Program-made: the position numbers and the translations under genes | The notes under the pieces: model-generated | The model's input: the letters and a program-made list of their open reading frames with translations, nothing else | Database searches by the model: none | What the model was told of the DNA's origin: nothing | Source of the DNA: Chrysemys picta bellii | Taxonomy: Eukaryota > Chordata > Testudines > Emydidae | Reading direction: 5' to 3' | Assembly (NCBI RefSeq): GCF_011386835.1 | Contig: NC_088800.1 | Coordinates: forward strand, 80,106,981 to 80,170,980 | DNA length: 64,000 nucleotides | In this document: piece after piece, positions 34,766 through 45,078 of the stretch | How positions within the stretch are numbered: position 1 is the first letter of the stretch | Layout: each line of letters starts with the position of its first letter

Positions 34766-35132
34766 CCATAGCAAGGGGGAAGCCAGCCCAAAGGAATAAA
34801 CCACAGTGCACCCAAAGGTGAGTCGGACATGTTAGCAGAAGAGATTGATGGTTCGAATGTAGCAAACCAATACGTATTTGCTAGAAACAGTGTATTCCCT
34901 CTTAAGGGAAAAATAAATGAGATATTCATATCCTGATGTGAGTCATGCAGCTAAACCCTACGTGCAAAGCTGAACACTTCGCCCTGCACGGTTTGTGCCA
35001 CAAGGTTACAGCCCTAAGTGGATTCTATTAAACAAGCGACTTTCTTTGCCGCTTGGCCTGGGAAATCAGCGCACAAAGAAAGCAGTTTCCTGGGTAAATC
35101 CAAATCTCTGAACATTTCCATCTGTGGCGAGA

Positions 35133-35235
35133 CAGCAGCAGGTGAAATTCTGCTCTCAGCTACGCGGGCATCAATCCAGAGTAGCTGCGTTGATGGGAAC
35201 ACTCCAGGTTTACACCAGCGGGACCGAGATCAGGA
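35133..35235. repeat. Relic of palindromic 'ttacaccag' family
   Basis: It reads 'ggtgaaattctgctctcagc', 'gcgttgatgggaacactcca' and 'ggtttacaccagcgggaccg', then 'agatcaggatctcgc'. Confidence 0.5.
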
Positions 35236-35272
35236 TCTCGCTCCGGAGCCTCCTGATCCTGACAATAAAAAG

Positions 35273-35466
35273 GGAGACAAGGCGGTGACGTAATATCTTT
35301 TACTGGAGCCAACTTCCGTTGGTGAGAGAGGCCTTGAAGAAGAGCGCTGTGTAGGTCGAAAGCTTGTCTCTCTCAACAATAGAAGGTGGTCCAATAATAG
35401 ATATTGCCTCACCCACTTTGTCTCTCTAATATCCTGGGACCAACACGGCTACAACAACACTGCATG
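35273..35466. mobile_element. Second Penelope-like fold-back family
   Basis: The left arm (35273-35330: 'gagacaaggcggtgacgtaa', 'tatcttttactggagccaac') is the inverse of the right arm (35368-35424: 'gtggtccaataatagatatt', 'cctcacccactttgtctc'). Between them lies 'cttgaagaagagcgctgtgt' followed by 'aggtcgaaagcttgtctctc', the same (C/T)TGAAGAAG-hairpin-CGAAAGCTT plan as the other Penelope-like units. It ends 'gggaccaacacggctacaac', comparable to 'cagactaacacggctgctac' in that family. No clear target duplication. Confidence 0.6.
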
Positions 35467-36954
35467 CAACCGTAAAAACGGGTAGCATTTTAGCTGTTTG
35501 GCACTTCCCATTCCAACCTAGCAAACATCATTCAGTTTCCCCACACCAGGTAACAGCCGGGGGGTGTATAATAGTGCCCAACACAGACAGCTAATCGGCT
35601 CTGGTTTTTAATGCTTGGGTGCATGTGGCGGCAGATGAGTTTAATGGGACAGGCAGCGTTAGGTGACAAAACAGTGTTTTTCTCCTGCAGACTGCACTGC
35701 TTGATCAAGGCCCCTCCAGTCCACTCTCCTGGCCTTTATAGGTTGCACCCGTAAACGCTCAGCTACTGTGAATCCACATCGCTGCATTGACGTTCCGTGG
35801 AGCTGCTGTACACTGATCTACCCCAGCAGAGGAGCTCACTCCAGACACAATCACGGCTTATGACACCGTTACTTCCAGTGGCTTCATTTTAGATGCAGGT
35901 CCTGCTACAAGTGTCGATATTGCTGTCTGATAAACAGCAGAGGTTACTGCGGTACCTCTTGCTAATTCTTTGGCAGCCAATTTTGTTGTTGTTGTTGTTG
36001 TCTTTCTCTTCTGGAAGCACTGGCTCCCCTCCCCTCTCCTTCCCAGTCACAGCCAGCAGTTGAGAGACTCAACCTGTTCTGGGTCACTTTTTAACTCCAG
36101 CTGGTTCTCAGTGCCTCGGAGGACAGAAGAGGCCTATGATTCTTATCTGGATTCTCAGTCACCCAAGGAAGTTAGCAGAATCTCCTGCCCATCTTCTATT
36201 TCTTTCTACCTTCACGCAGTTCCCAGGTTAGCTCCTGGAGAGATTTGTGTCATATCCAGCTCCAAAAACAAATCACCAAGCAAACAAAAAAGGGAGTTGC
36301 AGGGTAAACACTAGAGCAAGAGCACCAGGGGAAAGGACTGAAGCTTTGTCACCATGCATGTAACGAAATGCGCGTCAGCTCTCATAAACTGAAGAAGGGT
36401 CAGGCCTGGTTAAGACTTGAATGGGAGCCCTATAAAAGGATCTATTCGCCTTCAGATGAAAGTTAAGCTCCTCTTCGATATGGCTTTGTCACTTGAGTTA
36501 TATTAAAAGAAAAAGCCACTTCAACAATGTACAGTGGAGCTAAGAAAAGGGAGGTGCGGACTCAGTGAGATAAAGGCTTCATTTCGTAATGTTTGTAAAG
36601 CACTTTGAGATCTCTGGAGAGAAGCGGCCCAGAAATGCAGAGCATGACCTGACCTTACAGAATTATTCTGAATGGCAGGCACAATAGATGCTTATCTTAC
36701 TAAATGAGCTATTCTCTCACGAGCGCTTCTGTAAGCGTCAATTCATTGTTCGTTTGATGTCGCTGCAAACAAAATCAGTCTCCACATTGCACAGTGTCCG
36801 AGGGATGTGTAGGCTGGTGTCATTTTTGCACCATACACACGTAACAGCAGGTGAATGCAGAGTCTTGCTACGTGCATTCCAATGCAGGGGGCACAGAAGC
36901 AGCGTGCATTTGAATTTCGCGGGCATTTCACTACTGGTCCATAACCATGTTAGG
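35467..36954. other. No gene recognised
   Basis: It contains a (TTG)n microsatellite at 35983-36001 and a SINE-like tail 'gtaaagcactttgagatctc' at about 36595-36615. No domain-bearing ORF. Confidence 0.5.
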
Positions 36955-37065
36955 CCCCAGTCCTACAACCCTTACTCAAATGAGTAGCCTCACATGTGAC
37001 CCATTGAAGTCAATGGGATGCTTTGCTTGAGTAAGGACTGCCAGTAACGGTTGCAGGATCAGGGT
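36955..37065. repeat. Palindromic MITE relic, both arms
   Basis: 'cagtcctacaacccttactc' faces 'gagtaaggactgccagtaac' around 'cattgaagtcaatgggatgc'. The fold-back is still visible: 'acaacccttactcaa' against 'ttgagtaaggactg', centre 'cccattgaagtcaatggg'. It is the clearest copy of this family in the window. Confidence 0.7.
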
Positions 37066-37091
37066 CTGGGAATATTTGAGACTGCCCGTTG

Positions 37092-37395
37092 AGAGAATGA
37101 ATGGTCTTGTGGTCAAGGCCCTAGACTAGGCCTCAGGTGATATGGGTCTGATCTCCGGCTCTCCTACATACTCCCTATGTGACTTTGAGGAAGTCATTTA
37201 ATTGCTCTGTGATTGAGTTCCCTACAGGTGAAAGGGTGGTAATAGTCGTTCCTTGGTCAGTCTTGCCTATTTACATTGTAAGCTCTTTGGGGCAGAGGCT
37301 GCCTCGCATTACATGTGCGTACTGTGCCAAGCACAGCGGGGCCCTGATCTCCTCTAAGGCCTCGAGGCACTACCAGAGTACAAAAATAAAGCCTA
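37092..37395 (+). repeat. MIR/CORE-like SINE, near complete
   Basis: Head 'tggtcttgtggtcaaggccc', then 'gtctgatctccggctctcct', 'tgtgactttgaggaagtcat', then the 3' module 'gtaagctctttggggcagag' and 'ctgtgccaagcacagcgggg'. It ends at 'caaaaataaagcc'. Confidence 0.75.
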
Positions 37396-38622
37396 ATTTC
37401 GCCTTACCAGCACACGGCTAACGGAAGCCGGCCTGGGTTATAAGGGACAGAGCAGGAAACACTCATTGCAAAGGAATCGCCATTGTCTCCTATCTAGAAA
37501 TGCTCCATTAAAGACGAGCAGCCTCCGCCCTTGCCAAGGAAACCGAATCCGGGCTTGGGCTCTGGGCAGCTCAGGTTCGGGTCTGGCTGCCAGGTGGATG
37601 GAAAGATCTCTGCGGCTTATAGCCAACAAGCTCTTAGAGAGCACATTGCTCCACAACAGGTTATAAATATAAAGCTGCCCTGGGCTCAGGGACATTCGTC
37701 ACCTTCTGCTATTGCAGTCAGCAGGCACAGCACAGCTTCGCGTGACAGGAGACAGTCCATCCACCGGCCCCAGCGCTAGGGAATCGGAGCTGCTGCCTCA
37801 GCCCAGCTTATGAGATGGCTTTGGAACACAGGTTAGGCCCAGACGCAGCTTTCTGATTGGCTGCCAGGGATGCTGTCCCATGTCAATAACAGCCAGGAAA
37901 CACACAAGTCTGACAGGATCCCTTAATTTTATTTATAAAGGGCCCAATCTCCCATTGACTCCAATGGGCACGGAATCAAGGCCATAGTCCACCTGATCGC
38001 TGTAAATCAAACATTTGAGCAGGTGCGCTTCCATTTATTTTTTGCGCTTCTCGTGGGGTACAGACTCTCTGGCCTTTCTTTAGCCTCCTGCTTCAGAAAC
38101 CCAGGAACGCCTGTCTCCTAGAAATGCACTGCCTCGTCATGTCTTATTGGCTTCAAGCTAGCCAGGAAGTGCAGACGAACATCTCCCCTTTAAAGCAACA
38201 GCTCCACAGCCATGTTTGTTGGCACCAATGCTTTTCTGAGGACCTGCCGTGTTCCGGCTGGTTTTGAAGCTTAGGGCCCATTCTCAGCAACTCAGAAGAT
38301 GATGGAGAATTTGGGCGTTGGCAGAGAAGTAGAGCGTTAGAGCAGAATAACGGATCAATAGCCCACATCCGAGTAGGTGGTTACAGTAATGCCTGCACAC
38401 TTGGATATGTGGGGCGGAGGAAGACAGATGTGTTGGGAACACAACACATATATTTCTGCATGACTTCATTTCCTGGAGTGCGGCACTCCTGTTCTCTTTA
38501 GTAAAACAAGGGCGTTCTAGCTAAGAAGTCTCTGACACATGGGACCAGTGGGATCAAAACTGGTGCTGTTCACTCAAGGGCTTTCCTGGAACCCCCAGGC
38601 ATCTTCTCTTTGTTCTCCCAGA
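37396..38622. other. No gene recognised
   Basis: A short palindromic-family relic ('cccattgactccaatgggca', about 37951-37970) is present. A region near 37.6 kb has a TATA-like 'ttataaatataaag' (37660-37673), but no exon follows. No domain-bearing ORF. Confidence 0.45.
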
Positions 38623-38746
38623 TAGGGTGACCAGATGTCCCGATTTTATAGGGAGAGTCCCGATTTTTGGGTCTTTTTCTTATATAGGCTCTTATTACCC
38701 CCCACAACCTGTCCTGGTTTTTCACACTTGCTGTCTGGTCACCCTA
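38623..38746 (+). mobile_element. Non-autonomous hAT-type MITE, TAGGGTGA family
   Basis: Termini TAGGGTGAccag and ctggTCACCCTA. The target duplication is ctcccaga (38615-38622) and ctcccgga (38747-38754), one mismatch. Full length, 124 bp. Confidence 0.9.
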
Positions 38747-38790
38747 CTCCCGGAGCTGGAAATCACTCATCACATGGTAAGCTGTAGTAC

Positions 38791-39027
38791 CTGAGGGCAT
38801 GTCCATTCTGCAATAAAAGACTTGCAGCATGGCTGCAGCTGGACCAACTCGGCTCTGAGACCCTCCCCCCTCACAGGGTCACAGAGCCCAGGCTCCAGCC
38901 CGAGCCCAAACGTCTACCCTGCAATTTTGTAACCCCGCAGCCCAAGCCCTGCAAGCCCGAGTCAGCCAACCCAGGCCCGTCGTAGCCATGCCACGGGTCT
39001 TTTATTGGAGTGTGGACATCCCCTGAG
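38791..39027. mobile_element. Palindromic MITE, 'gagcccgggctccag' type
   Basis: The termini 'ctgagggcatgtcc' and 'ggacatcccctgag' are inverted. The subterminal 'caataaaagac' is matched by 'gtcttttattg' at the far end. The body contains 'agagcccaggctccagcccg' and 'gcaagcccgagtcagccaac'. A second copy is at 42959-43238. The superfamily is not clear from the termini. Confidence 0.65.
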
Positions 39028-39086
39028 TCATAAACACATCTGTTACATTGTTATTATTCATCTTCTTTTCAATCAAAGGCATATAC

Positions 39087-39390
39087 TAGAGCTATTCAGA
39101 TAATGGCATTTCCGCCCTGTGGGAAAGGCCAATATTTTGACAGTCCCAAAACAGGACAAGAATTCGAAATAGCGAGTATTTTTGTGGCATGAAAAGTTCC
39201 AAAAAATGTTGATGGGTGGGAGGGGGGACAAAGTTGGATCCAAATAAAACAACTTGAAACAAAACTTTTTGCTTTGAATTTTTTGGTTGGAAAAATGAGA
39301 ACATGTTGACAAAATCAACATTTTCCCATGAAAATATGTCAGTTTCAATCCAACACCATATTTCATCAAGAAAAATTTTGACCAGCTCTA
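39087..39390. mobile_element. AT-rich DNA element with TAGAGCT ends
   Basis: It starts 'tagagctattcagataatgg' and ends 'aaaattttgaccagctcta', an imperfect inverted repeat. The body holds 'tcaacattttcccatgaaaa' and other T/A-rich words. The flanking octamers (gcatatac and atgtataa) are too different to call a duplication. Probably an old hAT-like relic. Confidence 0.45.
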
Positions 39391-39477
39391 ATGTATAACC
39401 TCAATCACACCCCCTTTGTATAAAGTTCTCTTACCTATCACAGTGAAAAAGATGTTTGGTAACAGCCCTAAGAGCCA

Positions 39478-39625
39478 GGAATTCCCAAACTCTTAACCCT
39501 GTTCTGTCCCCAATTCCCTGCGTGACCTTGGGCAGGGCTTTTCCCCTCTCTGCCTCAGTTTCCCCATCTATAAAAAGGAGATGATCGTTTCCTAGCTGTT
39601 GGAGACAGCCTATCATTAAACAACG
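39478..39625 (+). repeat. MIR/CORE-like SINE middle, sense
   Basis: It reads 'aactcttaaccctgttctgt', 'gcgtgaccttgggcagggct', 'ctctctgcctcagtttcccc' and 'atctataaaaaggagatgat', a typical MIR-type central region. Confidence 0.7.
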
Positions 39626-39902
39626 CAAGGAGAGTCCCAGCAGTTGCTTCTCAGAAACAATTTACATGCCGAGCCAGGTCTCTCACAGGGGATCTCAGCT
39701 CAGGTGAGGTCTGGATCTGGGGCTCCCCCTGTGCCAAACACCCGACAGCCTCTTGACCTGCATGTAACCACCCACGAAGGGTCAGCGTCTGTCCTAGCTC
39801 ACCAGTGCACATCAGCTTGATCAAGGGAAGCCACATCTATGCATGGTATTTCCCAGGGGGCGTTCGTGTCTTCGCAGAGACTGGACAGGGGGTGGAACAA
39901 CA

Positions 39903-40199
39903 GAATGACCGTACAGGGTCAGACCAAACGTCCATCTAGCCCAGTATCCCGTCTTCCGACAGTGGCCTATTCCAGGAGCCTCAGAGGGAATGGACAGTGA
40001 TCCATCCCCCGTTGCTCATCCCCCTGGATCCAGTGATCCATCCCCTGTTGCTCATTCCCAGGTTCTGGCAAACAGAGACCAGGGACACCATCCCTGCCCA
40101 TCCTGGCTAATCGCCATTGATGGACCTATCCTCCATGAATTTATCTAGTTCTTTTTAGAACCTTGTTATAGTCTTGGCCTTCACAACATCCTCTGGCAA
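39903..40199 (-). mobile_element. CR1 LINE 3' end, antisense
   Basis: 'gaatgaccgtacagggtcag' and 'agcccagtatcccgtcttcc' mark the 3' UTR. 'ttgatggacctatcctccat' and 'gaatttatctagttcttttt' are the inverse of the last ORF2 codons seen at 45.78-45.83 kb. A 36-bp tandem duplication starting 'cagtgatccatccc' at 39995 and 40031 interrupts the UTR. Confidence 0.85.
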
Positions 40200-40359
40200 A
40201 CCCGCACCCTAGGGGAGGGGCTTGCTCCAAGGACCCAAATCCTGCTGCCATTGGCAAGCTCCCATCGACTTCAGATCACACCAGGATGCAGGGGCTCCTA
40301 ACCACAGCCCTGCGCAGGCATCGGAGTGGCTTTGACAGAAGGTGGCTTATCATTACTGT

Positions 40360-40490
40360 GAAAGCCCCAGCCTGAGATCTAGGTGCTGTCCAAATAACAA
40401 GACACTGCCCCAAGGAGCTGGGAGGCGAAACAGAGGTCCGGGAAGGGGAAGGTATTTGCCCAAAGTGGCAGAGCCAGGAACAGATCCTTC
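40360..40490 (-). repeat. MIR/CORE-like SINE, antisense
   Basis: It contains 'gccccaaggagctgggaggc', 'gaaacagaggtccgggaagg' and 'ggtatttgcccaaagtggca' then 'gagccaggaacagatcc', an inverse MIR order. Confidence 0.55.
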
Positions 40491-40839
40491 CGGAAGTTCC
40501 AGATTGCACCTAATATTGGCCCAGTGATAAACAGCAGGAAGTGAAACCCAGGATGGATTCCCAGGAGTCGGCAGGAGGAAGAGGGACCGATTCATCAATG
40601 TCACCCCCTGCAAAAGTGCAGCTTCATCTGTTTACGGTGCCTCAGAATAGATGCCCGGCCAGTTCTTGTTACTGAATTCCAGGGAGCCCTTGCAGCTTTC
40701 CTGAGCTTAGAAGCTTAGAATGCTATCAACAAGAGACACGAACGGACAGTGGAATGACCAGTGCTGGAGAAAAGAGGGAGGAGGAGGAGGAATTCTTTGC
40801 ATGCTACAATCCCTCACTGATCCCCAGTGTTCCCACAAA

Positions 40840-40975
40840 GCAGGCAGCTGGAGTTCTCCTTGTTTTACAGATGAGAAAAGAGGGACACACAAAAGCTCAC
40901 CGACTTGCTCTAAGCCAGAGAGGGGCTCAGTGGAAGGGCTGGCACTGGAATTCAGGAGGTTCTGTCTCTAAACAC
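40840..40975 (-). repeat. MIR/CORE-like SINE, antisense
   Basis: It contains 'gttttacagatgagaaaaga', 'gggacacacaaaagctcacc' and 'gactggcactggaattc'-like sequence in inverse MIR order. Well diverged. Confidence 0.5.
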
Positions 40976-41334
40976 AAGTGAGGGGACTAGACAATGCTGC
41001 ATATCTCTAGCAATAGTTAACACAGACAGATACAGATACCTGTGGCCTTCCCTTTCCCGCTCGCTCTTCTTTTCTTCGTTCCTTGCCAGTGCAGTCACAC
41101 GTGAAGAGATGCAAACATTTCAACTGCCAAAGGGTCTATGTCCTTATAAAGCAACCCTGTTTATAAACATTCGGTACCTGTGGCGATGACCAGGTGATCT
41201 AACTCATGACAGAGGCCACATCCGGTCCGTACACAAGAATATGGTCTCATCATGGCCCCCATCATGGGTTATCAACAGAGACTGTGCCTGGGACCTTCAG
41301 TTGCAAAAGCACAGGCCGCTACTAGTTGAGCTAA

Positions 41335-41720
41335 ATTCATAGACCTTAAGGCCAGGAGGAACCGTTATATTCAGCTGATCTGACCTCCCGTACAACACGG
41401 GTCACGGAGCCTGACCCGGTAATTCCTGCTTCGCGCCCATAACTTCTGACTGAGCTAGAGCATCTCTTCTAGAAAAATATCCAGGCTCTATTTAAAGATG
41501 TCCGGTGATGGAGAATCCACCACATTCCTCATTAAGTCCTGCCAATGGCTAATGACCCCCTACTGTTAAATATGAGTGCCCGCTGTCCAGTCCTAGGTTC
41601 ACCTTCCAACCATTGGCTCTTGTCCTACCTTTTCCCGCTACATCAAAGAGCCACCTGTTATCCGAACTCTCTTCCTCACAAAGGACTAACTCCACTGCTT
41701 GCTAAGCTGATGTCCTCTCT
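41335..41720 (-). mobile_element. CR1 LINE 3' region, antisense
   Basis: It begins 'attcatagaccttaaggcca' and continues 'ggaggaaccgttatattcag' and 'tctgacctcccgtacaacac', the inverse of a CR1 3' end. Further in are 'ctatttaaagatgtccggtg' and 'atggagaatccaccacattc'. It is a different CR1 subfamily from the 45.5-kb copy, closer to that at 48.7 kb. Confidence 0.75.
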
Positions 41721-42958
41721 GGGGACCAGCCCCACAACACGCTTGCCCCAGGTGTTATGCGCAGACTTAAACACATGGACTCATGGGCTTGCTCTGAGCT
41801 GGCTCTTGACTCCCCTCCATGTTTCTGGAACAGGTTTCCTGCTGCTGCTCCTCATAGGTCAACGTCTTCTGCCAGCCCAGCTCTGGGGATGGGCTGCTAC
41901 AGCAAGGGCTGGTGTTGGGACCCCATTCCATTGAAGTCTGGGGTCATCCAACTCTGTGGCCAGATCCCAAACCAACCTTCTTTTATTCAGCACAAATCCA
42001 GGAGTCTGGGAGCATTAGCTGCTCTGAGATACAGCTGGGAAATCCATGGGCATCTATGGTGTATTAAGACCCGGCCAGTGGGAGGTTCTTCATGAGCTAG
42101 AGTCCCCTTCCAAGATGAAGGCTGAAACACCCTGAGCTTGGTCACTCAACAGGAGAGGTCCCCCGTCTTTCCCATGAGGCTCTTCTCTCCATCACTTGAC
42201 TGTTTCCAGAACGAGTCCAGGGTAGCTTCTCTGCCGTCCTAGTGGCCAGATATGTGGAAGCTGCTGAGGAGGAGGCAGACTGACGTAGCAGAGGCAGAAG
42301 CGCATTTCTTGGGCCATGGCCAACACTGCACATCCGGTCACAACATTAGTCTACAACCTCTCCTCCAAGGCACGACACGTCTTCAGAGGCCAGCAGGATT
42401 CCAGGGACCCCTGGAGCTGTCCCAGGTATTGGCAGTGGGATTTGAAAGGTGCCAGGACCGTGGGGCTCATCCTGTCCTTTGCCAGAGAGCCCTGTCTGCA
42501 TCAGGATCGTCTGTAGGCCTCGTCTGCATATCCCATTAGCTGGGAGGGATATCGATACCCCGGCACCCCCACGAACAGGGAGGACAACATGCAGAGATTC
42601 AGACCCTCTGAGCTGAGGGGAGATAAACCAATCAGATGGTGGAAGATGGAGGGGTGGGGAGTGGTATCTCTGTGAGCCCACTGTTGTACATGCACACCTA
42701 CAGACAGGTGAGACACGGGCCTGAAGTCTCCCCGTGACACTCCATGCTTCAATAACCCCATAATGCACCTGTGCAACCCTGTACCTGTCTCTTCCTTCCT
42801 AAGCCCTGTGACAATCCGATGATGCCCTGAGACACCGAGATCTGATTTACCTTTACATGAGCTCTCCTAGTGGCGCCAGCAGTCATTACCCATCGCAACC
42901 ATTTCCAGGCTTTAGTCTCTAAATCCTGCCAGAGGATTTGACCAGCAGCTGATCAGTC
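41721..42958. other. No gene recognised
   Basis: The ORF of 140 aa on the minus strand (42346-42768) overlaps shorter plus-strand ORFs. None shows a domain. No named repeat. Confidence 0.45.
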
Positions 42959-43238
42959 AGGGTATGGCAACACTGTGATTCAAAACCCAGAGAACCAACT
43001 CAAAGCCCAGGTCAGCTGACTTGGGCTCATGGGGGTCAGGATGCAGGTCTAAAAATAGCAGTGTATTCATTCGAGCTCAGACTGGAACCCAGGCTCTGAG
43101 AGAGACTCTCCCCCCCGTAGGGTCCCAGAGCCCAGGCCCAAACATCTACATTAGAGCCCCATAGCCCCAGCCTTGCAAGCCTGATTCAGCTGACCCAGGC
43201 CAGTCATGGGTGTTTTACCGCTGTGTAGACAACACCCA
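42959..43238. mobile_element. Palindromic MITE, second copy of the 38.8-kb family
   Basis: It starts 'agggtatggcaacactgtga' and ends 'tgtgtagacaacaccc'. The middle carries 'ctcagactggaacccaggct' and 'gggtcccagagcccaggccc'. The arm 'caggtcagctgacttgggct' is the inverse of 'agctgacccaggccagtcat'. Both halves of the palindrome are present, more complete than the 38.8-kb copy. Confidence 0.65.
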
Positions 43239-44019
43239 AAGAAAACGCCTCCAGTGCTCACCTGGAATGACGGCGGCTGCAGTGCAAGACGATGAGGGTA
43301 AAGAGATTTAAAGTCAGGGATATTAAAGCTGCAACCCAGTGCTCAGTGTATCCCCCTCTGTGCCTGATCTGCAGTGGGTAGAAAGCTACTAACTCAGGAA
43401 CTTGGTTCTTTAGCTTTGCCAAGACTCAGGCTTTTTGCTGTGGAGATAGGGGTCAATCCCCAGTAAATGGCTAAGACAACTGTCATTCTAAAGCCATCCG
43501 AGTTCCAGAGAAAGCAGTAGAAAGCTCTATTCACCAGCTCTGTTCGGTGAACAAGCCAGCCCAGCATTTGCTGCATGCAAGGTATAGCTCGAAGTGGTAC
43601 CGCTCTAGTCTGAAGCCTGGAGCCTGTGGTACCCGATGTGCCTGCACTCCCTGCCTTCTGTTTATTTGTTGAGAAGAAAGCAGTGAGACCACGTGGGAGG
43701 TTTTTAAACCAGCGATGCTCCCTGGGCCCTCCAGGACTGCACAAAACCCAAACAATGTGTAAGCAGACCTCTGCATTGTAATGAACTGGAAAGCTGGCAC
43801 CTGACCGGGATTCATGCCTTCTATCTGCAAGGGACTGTCTGGAATGCACACTCGGGCTGATGAACCAGCTCAGATTGGCTGGAGGACACGTGAGAATCAC
43901 TGCTCCAAGGTCAGGGAGCCAAGTTTTAGCCCTAGTTTTGTATTAATTATTATTATTATTCTTGTAGCTTTTTATTTTATTTAAAGTGAATTTTGTAATG
44001 TGGTATTACAACACCAGGG
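43239..44019. other. No gene recognised
   Basis: A 168-aa minus-strand ORF (43394-43900) has no recognisable domain. A TTA/ATT-rich run is at 43944-43962. No named repeat. Confidence 0.45.
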
Positions 44020-44389
44020 GTTCGGCTCTGGTCGCTACAGTTTCAAGCGTAACAGAGTGAAAGTCACCTCGGCTACTTGCTTTGGCTTTAGCGTCTCTAG
44101 CAACACGCGAAGACCAAGGACAGTGACCACACAGACATTCACAAGTACAAGGTTTAGTCTATTTTATAAGTTTTATTAAAGTTACAATTAAAGCTATGAT
44201 TACCCAAGCATATAGAAATTCTATACAGACCTGTGTGCAAGTTACAAATATAGTTATACTCACATCCTTAACAATCGTGTTAGGGTCTGATGGGTCTCTC
44301 ATGGCTTGATCATCAGAAGAGGGATGGTTCCTGCTGGATTTTCCCTTAGGGAGCTCAATTTTCCTAATCTAGGCACCCTCTTTTATAAT

Positions 44390-44615
44390 AAGAACAGGAG
44401 TACTTGTGGCACCTTAGAGACTAACAAATTTATTTGAGCATAAGCTTTCGTGGGCTACAGTCTACTTCTTCGGATACATAGAATACATCTGCATCTGATG
44501 AAGTGGGCTGTAGCCCATGAAAGCTTATGCTCAAATAAATGTGTTAGTCTCTAAGGTGCCACAAGTACTCCTGTTCTTTTTGTGGATACAGACTAACATG
44601 GCTGCTACTCTGAAA
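44390..44615. mobile_element. Penelope-like fold-back pair
   Basis: The left arm is antisense ('ttgagcataagctttcgtgg'); the right arm is sense ('tgatgaagtgggctgtagcc', 'catgaaagcttatgctcaaa'). Only the right arm continues to 'gtggatacagactaacatgg' and 'ctgctactctgaaa'. It is flanked by a 13-bp match, cctcttttataat, at 44377-44389 and 44616-44628. The first three bases may be shared with the repeat's own end, so the duplication is 10-13 bp. It is the same fold-back structure as at 9761-10033. Confidence 0.75.
44495..44533 (+). ncRNA. Hammerhead-ribozyme-like motif
   Basis: CTGATGA (44495-44501) is followed by one extra A, then stem II GTGGGC/GCCCAT around loop TGTA (44503-44518), then GAAA (44519-44522). 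A short stem III follows: A-GC / GC-T around TTAT, ending at C44532, the position of cleavage. This is the order of core elements in hammerhead ribozymes, which are known in Penelope-like elements with unusually short stem III. The extra A before stem II and a weak stem I argue against activity of this single copy. Confidence 0.4.
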
Positions 44616-44790
44616 CCTCTTTTATAATGTAATTCTGACAATACCTCATTAGCATTTCTGCACACCATGCTCCCTGCGGTTAAGGCATATGTTAAAAAAA
44701 TGTGATTACCATACTGGATATCTTGTAAGCAAAAAATTTCTTTTACTGTTCACATTATTACCACTTGGTACTTCTTTTCCCGTAATCTGT

Positions 44791-45078
44791 GGCTAGGTCT
44801 ACACTACCTGCCTGAATCAGCGGGTAGAAATCGACCTCTCGGGGATCGATTTATCGCGTCCCATGGGGACGCGACAATCGATCCCCCAATCGACGCTCTT
44901 ACTCCACCAGCGGAGGTGGGAGTAAGCGCCATCGACAGGAAGCCGCAGAAGTCGATTTTGCCGCCGTCCTCACAGCGGGGTAAGTCGGCTGCAATACGTC
45001 GAATTCAGCTACGCTATTCACGTAGCTGAATTTGCGTATCTTAAATCGACTCCCCCCTGTAGTGTAGATGTACCCTTA
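44791..45078. mobile_element. MITE with 'ggctaggtctacactac' ends
   Basis: Left end ggctaggtctacactacc and right end tgtagtgtagatgtaccctta are imperfect inverted repeats. Subterminal 'tcgatttatcgcg' and 'gtcgattttgccgc' words and 'gtagctgaatttgcgtatct' fill a 288-bp body. It inserted into the antisense LTR. The superfamily is not clear and the duplication was not resolved. Confidence 0.65.

Noticed and set aside
37660..37673. TATA box of a host gene
   Set aside because: The AT-rich word stands alone: no exon, CpG island or conserved ORF downstream.
39079..39398. 8-bp duplication around the TAGAGCT element
   Set aside because: gcatatac and atgtataa match at only four of eight positions, no better than chance for AT-rich DNA.
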